Below the pieces are notes generated by a model. It did not search any database. It saw only the letters and a list, made by a program, of their open reading frames with translations, and was not told the origin of the DNA. This document shows, piece by piece, positions 5,316 through 6,834 of a stretch of DNA of 6,834 nt (position 1 is its first letter; every line of letters begins with the position of its first letter). The stretch is from an uncultured Lachnospiraceae bacterium (lineage in GTDB: Bacteria > Bacillota > Clostridia > Lachnospirales > Lachnospiraceae): NCBI GenBank assembly GCA_910580005.1, contig CAJTXH010000134.1, positions 1-6,834 of the forward strand, written 5' to 3'. Made by a program: the position numbers and the translations under genes.

Positions 5316-5477
5316 ATGGCAAAGATAAAAGAAGAAGACATAAAAACAACAGTAGTATTTACAGAAGGCTACGAAAAGAGATATACAGAGGCATGTCTGA
5401 AAGTATTAGCAGCAAGGGAGAGACAGGGGATATTAACACCTCCACCAGGAAACGCAGGGGTTGCCCAAAAAACATAG
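5316..5477 (+). CDS. 53-residue protein of unknown function
   Basis: ATG at 5316 with GAAGAAGGGA just upstream (5301-5310), 28 bases after the zinc-ribbon gene. The protein begins with a charged stretch (MAKIKEEDIK), then a possible beta strand TTVVFTEGYEKRY, a helix TEACLKVLAARERQG, and a proline-rich end (ILTPPPGNAGVAQKT). It has no membrane segment or zinc motif. The family is not recognised with confidence; similar short proteins containing a YTEACLKVL-like helix occur, from memory, in clostridial mobile elements. It lies in the same orientation between the zinc-ribbon and methyltransferase genes, so cotranscription is likely. Confidence 0.65.
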   Translation: MAKIKEEDIKTTVVFTEGYEKRYTEACLKVLAARERQGILTPPPGNAGVAQKT

Positions 5478-5513
5478 AAAAAGATAATAGTTATAGCGTA
5501 AGGAGGGCAGCAG

Positions 5514-6692
5514 GTGGACACAAAAGTATACAGGATGAATGATTTTTTCTGCGGCTGTGGTGGAATGGGTACTGGATTTAAACGGGCTGGTTTTGATATT
5601 GCAGGAGCCTGGGATTTTGATAAATATGCCGTCCAGGTCTACCAGGAAAATGTATGGGCAGGGGTAAAACAGGCAGATATAAAGGAAATGGATATAAATG
5701 GTATACCAGAGGCTGATGTATGGGCATTTGGGTTTCCATGCCAGGATTTAAGCGTAGCTGGATTAAAGGCAGGAATGGAAGTCATATGCAGGGACTGCAT
5801 GGCAGAATGGAAGTTCTGCGCAGGACACAGGACATGCCCTTCCTGTGGAGGGGAAAAATTCAGGGCAGCAAACAGGAGCGGTCTTTTCTTTGAAGTCATG
5901 AGGCTGTTAGGACAGGCAGGGGCATCTTGTAAAAGCAAAATGCCAGATATCCTTGTAGCAGAAAATGTAAAAGGTTTAAAAAAATACATACCAGTGCTGG
6001 AGGAACAGTATAAGGCACATGGCTACAAAGCGTACAGCATCTTATATAATTCTAAGTTCTGGGGAGTGCCCCAGAACAGGGAAAGGTATTTTATTATAGG
6101 GGTCAGGCAGGAAATACAGGATGTTTTTGTTTTTCCAGAAGAACAGCATGTATACATACCAGAGCTTTCTTCCGTATTGGAAAAAGACGTTGAAGAAAAA
6201 TTTTACATACCAGATAAAAAGGCAGAAATTATTATTTCACAGGCACTGGAAAGACTGGACAGGCTGCATGGATGCCATGCTGTTATAACACCAGGAAGGG
6301 AAAATAAAAGACAAAACGGGCGGCGGGCAAAAGGTGATGAAGAACCAATGTTTACATTAACAGCACAGGATTTGCACGGGGTAATACAGAATGTCTTTCT
6401 TACAACTGGTAAAGTGGCTTATTGCTGTGATGCTCCATATCATAAAGGGATTGGGGCAGGGACAGGCAAATCAAGAAGGACACATATAATTGAATATAAA
6501 AATGCAAAATATTCAGTCAGGAAATTAACACCACATGAATATGGCCTGCTGCAGGGTTTTCCTATGGATGAATGGAAACAGACAGTATCAGACAGCCAGG
6601 CATATAAACTGTTCGGGAATGCCGTAACAGTAAATGTTTCTGCTGCCATAGCCAGGGCTGTGCGTTTATTTCTGGCCAGTGCGGGCAGATAA
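5514..6692 (+). CDS. DNA (cytosine-5) methyltransferase with cysteine-rich insertion
   Basis: A 392-residue C5-cytosine methyltransferase that transfers a methyl group from S-adenosylmethionine to cytosine in DNA. Motif I is FFCGCGGMGTGF (11-22), motif IV is GFPCQDLS (73-80) with catalytic Cys76, motif VI is ENV (150-152), motif VIII is QNRERYFIIG (187-196), motif IX is RKLTPHEYGLLQGFP (336-350), and motif X is AYKLFGNAVTVNVSAAIA (363-380). All are intact, so it is probably active. The target recognition region is about 225-335; the recognised sequence cannot be read from it. Between motif IV and the NRSGLFFE segment (120-127) there is an extra stretch of about 30 residues with C92, C95, C102, C108 and C111 (CRDC and CPSC), resembling a zinc knuckle. 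Start: GTG at 5514 with AGGAGG at 5501-5506 and a 7-base gap. No restriction endonuclease is adjacent, so it looks like an orphan enzyme, commonly carried by phages and conjugative elements to escape host restriction. Confidence 0.95.
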   Translation: MDTKVYRMNDFFCGCGGMGTGFKRAGFDIAGAWDFDKYAVQVYQENVWAGVKQADIKEMDINGIPEADVWAFGFPCQDLSVAGLKAGMEVICRDCMAEWKFCAGHRTCPSCGGEKFRAANRSGLFFEVMRLLGQAGASCKSKMPDILVAENVKGLKKYIPVLEEQYKAHGYKAYSILYNSKFWGVPQNRERYFIIGVRQEIQDVFVFPEEQHVYIPELSSVLEKDVEEKFYIPDKKAEIIISQALERLDRLHGCHAVITPGRENKRQNGRRAKGDEEPMFTLTAQDLHGVIQNVFLTTGKVAYCCDAPYHKGIGAGTGKSRRTHIIEYKNAKYSVRKLTPHEYGLLQGFPMDEWKQTVSDSQAYKLFGNAVTVNVSAAIARAVRLFLASAGR

Positions 6693-6715
6693 ATGAAAAC
6701 AGCAGGACAATGGAG

Positions 6716-6790
6716 GTGGCAGGTTATGGACGGGTAAAAATTATAAGAACAAATATAAAGATTTTTTTGTTGAAAGGATGGAATGTATGA
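6716..6790 (+). CDS. Possible 24-residue peptide coupled to the next gene
   Basis: A GTG at 6716 with AGGA 8 bases upstream opens a frame of 24 codons encoding a basic, hydrophobic peptide (AGYGRVKIIRTN, then IKIFLLKGWNV). Its TGA overlaps the next ATG as ATGA, as does the 4351 gene pair. This arrangement is the main support. An in-frame ATG at 6710 would give 26 residues but is too close to the AGGA. It may be only a leader or chance ORF. Confidence 0.25.
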   Translation: MAGYGRVKIIRTNIKIFLLKGWNV

Positions 6791-6834
6791 ACCCAGTGTT
6801 TTGGCTGCTGCTCTTTATAGCAGCAGTAACAGCA
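6787..6834 (+). CDS. Small membrane protein, N-terminus only (cut by window end)
   Basis: ATG at 6787 follows AAAGG with a 9-base gap and opens MNPVFWLLLFIAAVTA, running off the window edge. The hydrophobic stretch right after the start suggests an N-terminal membrane anchor or signal-like segment. Short proteins starting MNP followed by a membrane span are common in clostridial mobile elements, usually unnamed. The full length and family are not visible. Confidence 0.55.
   Translation, partial: MNPVFWLLLFIAAVTA

Noticed and set aside
6693..6737. 14-codon frame directly after the methyltransferase stop
   Set aside because: Too short, with no ribosome binding site of its own and no features.
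4100..6834. CRISPR array, tRNA or rRNA genes
   Set aside because: No regularly spaced long repeats and no cloverleaf or rRNA-like sequence were seen.

Overview
The window looks like a mobile element of a gut Firmicute (Clostridia, most likely Lachnospiraceae) caught at its left end. Support comes from the AT-rich coding style, AGGAGG-type ribosome binding sites, frequent GTG/TTG starts and the families present. The first ~190 bases are different: they are visibly GC-richer and encode the N-terminal part of a ParB/Spo0J-family protein of the kind carried by clostridial conjugative elements. That frame runs straight into foreign sequence, so the element appears to sit inside another element's parB gene. 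The right end of the insertion is outside the window.

Left arm, all on the minus strand and read toward the junction: an XRE-family repressor (3396-3989), a small zinc-motif/Trp-rich membrane protein with a predicted winged-helix tail (2975-3376), an Rpn-family PD-(D/E)XK nuclease/transposase-like protein (2002-2865), and a large serine recombinase (209-1774) whose stop codon lies about 18 bases from the junction. This resembles a lysogeny or maintenance module: repressor, accessory genes, integrase next to the attachment site.

Control region 3990-4138: a well-formed divergent promoter pair. TTGACA-17-TATAAT fires right and TTGACA-17-TATACT fires left, with copies of TCAACAAA around them. 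The XRE protein probably acts here as the switch between the two arms.

Right arm, plus strand: two small translationally coupled genes of unknown function (4139-4354 and 4351-4524), then a gene-free stretch of nearly 600 bases. This stretch holds a GC-richer block of stable hairpins (about 4540-4910), followed at once by three perfect TTATCCACA DnaA boxes in direct repeat and an AT-rich tract. Together these look like a replication origin or a structured RNA beside one. After it come a small zinc-ribbon protein (5111-5287), a 53-residue unknown protein (5316-5477), an orphan C5 cytosine DNA methyltransferase with a cysteine-rich insertion (5514-6692), and the start of a small membrane protein cut by the window end (6787 onward).

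The parts most worth following up are the nested insertion into parB, the hairpin block with DnaA boxes, the membrane-anchored winged-helix protein whose start codon sits in a hairpin, and the zinc-finger-like insert in the methyltransferase. Nothing here proves a new system; the structured non-coding block is the best candidate.
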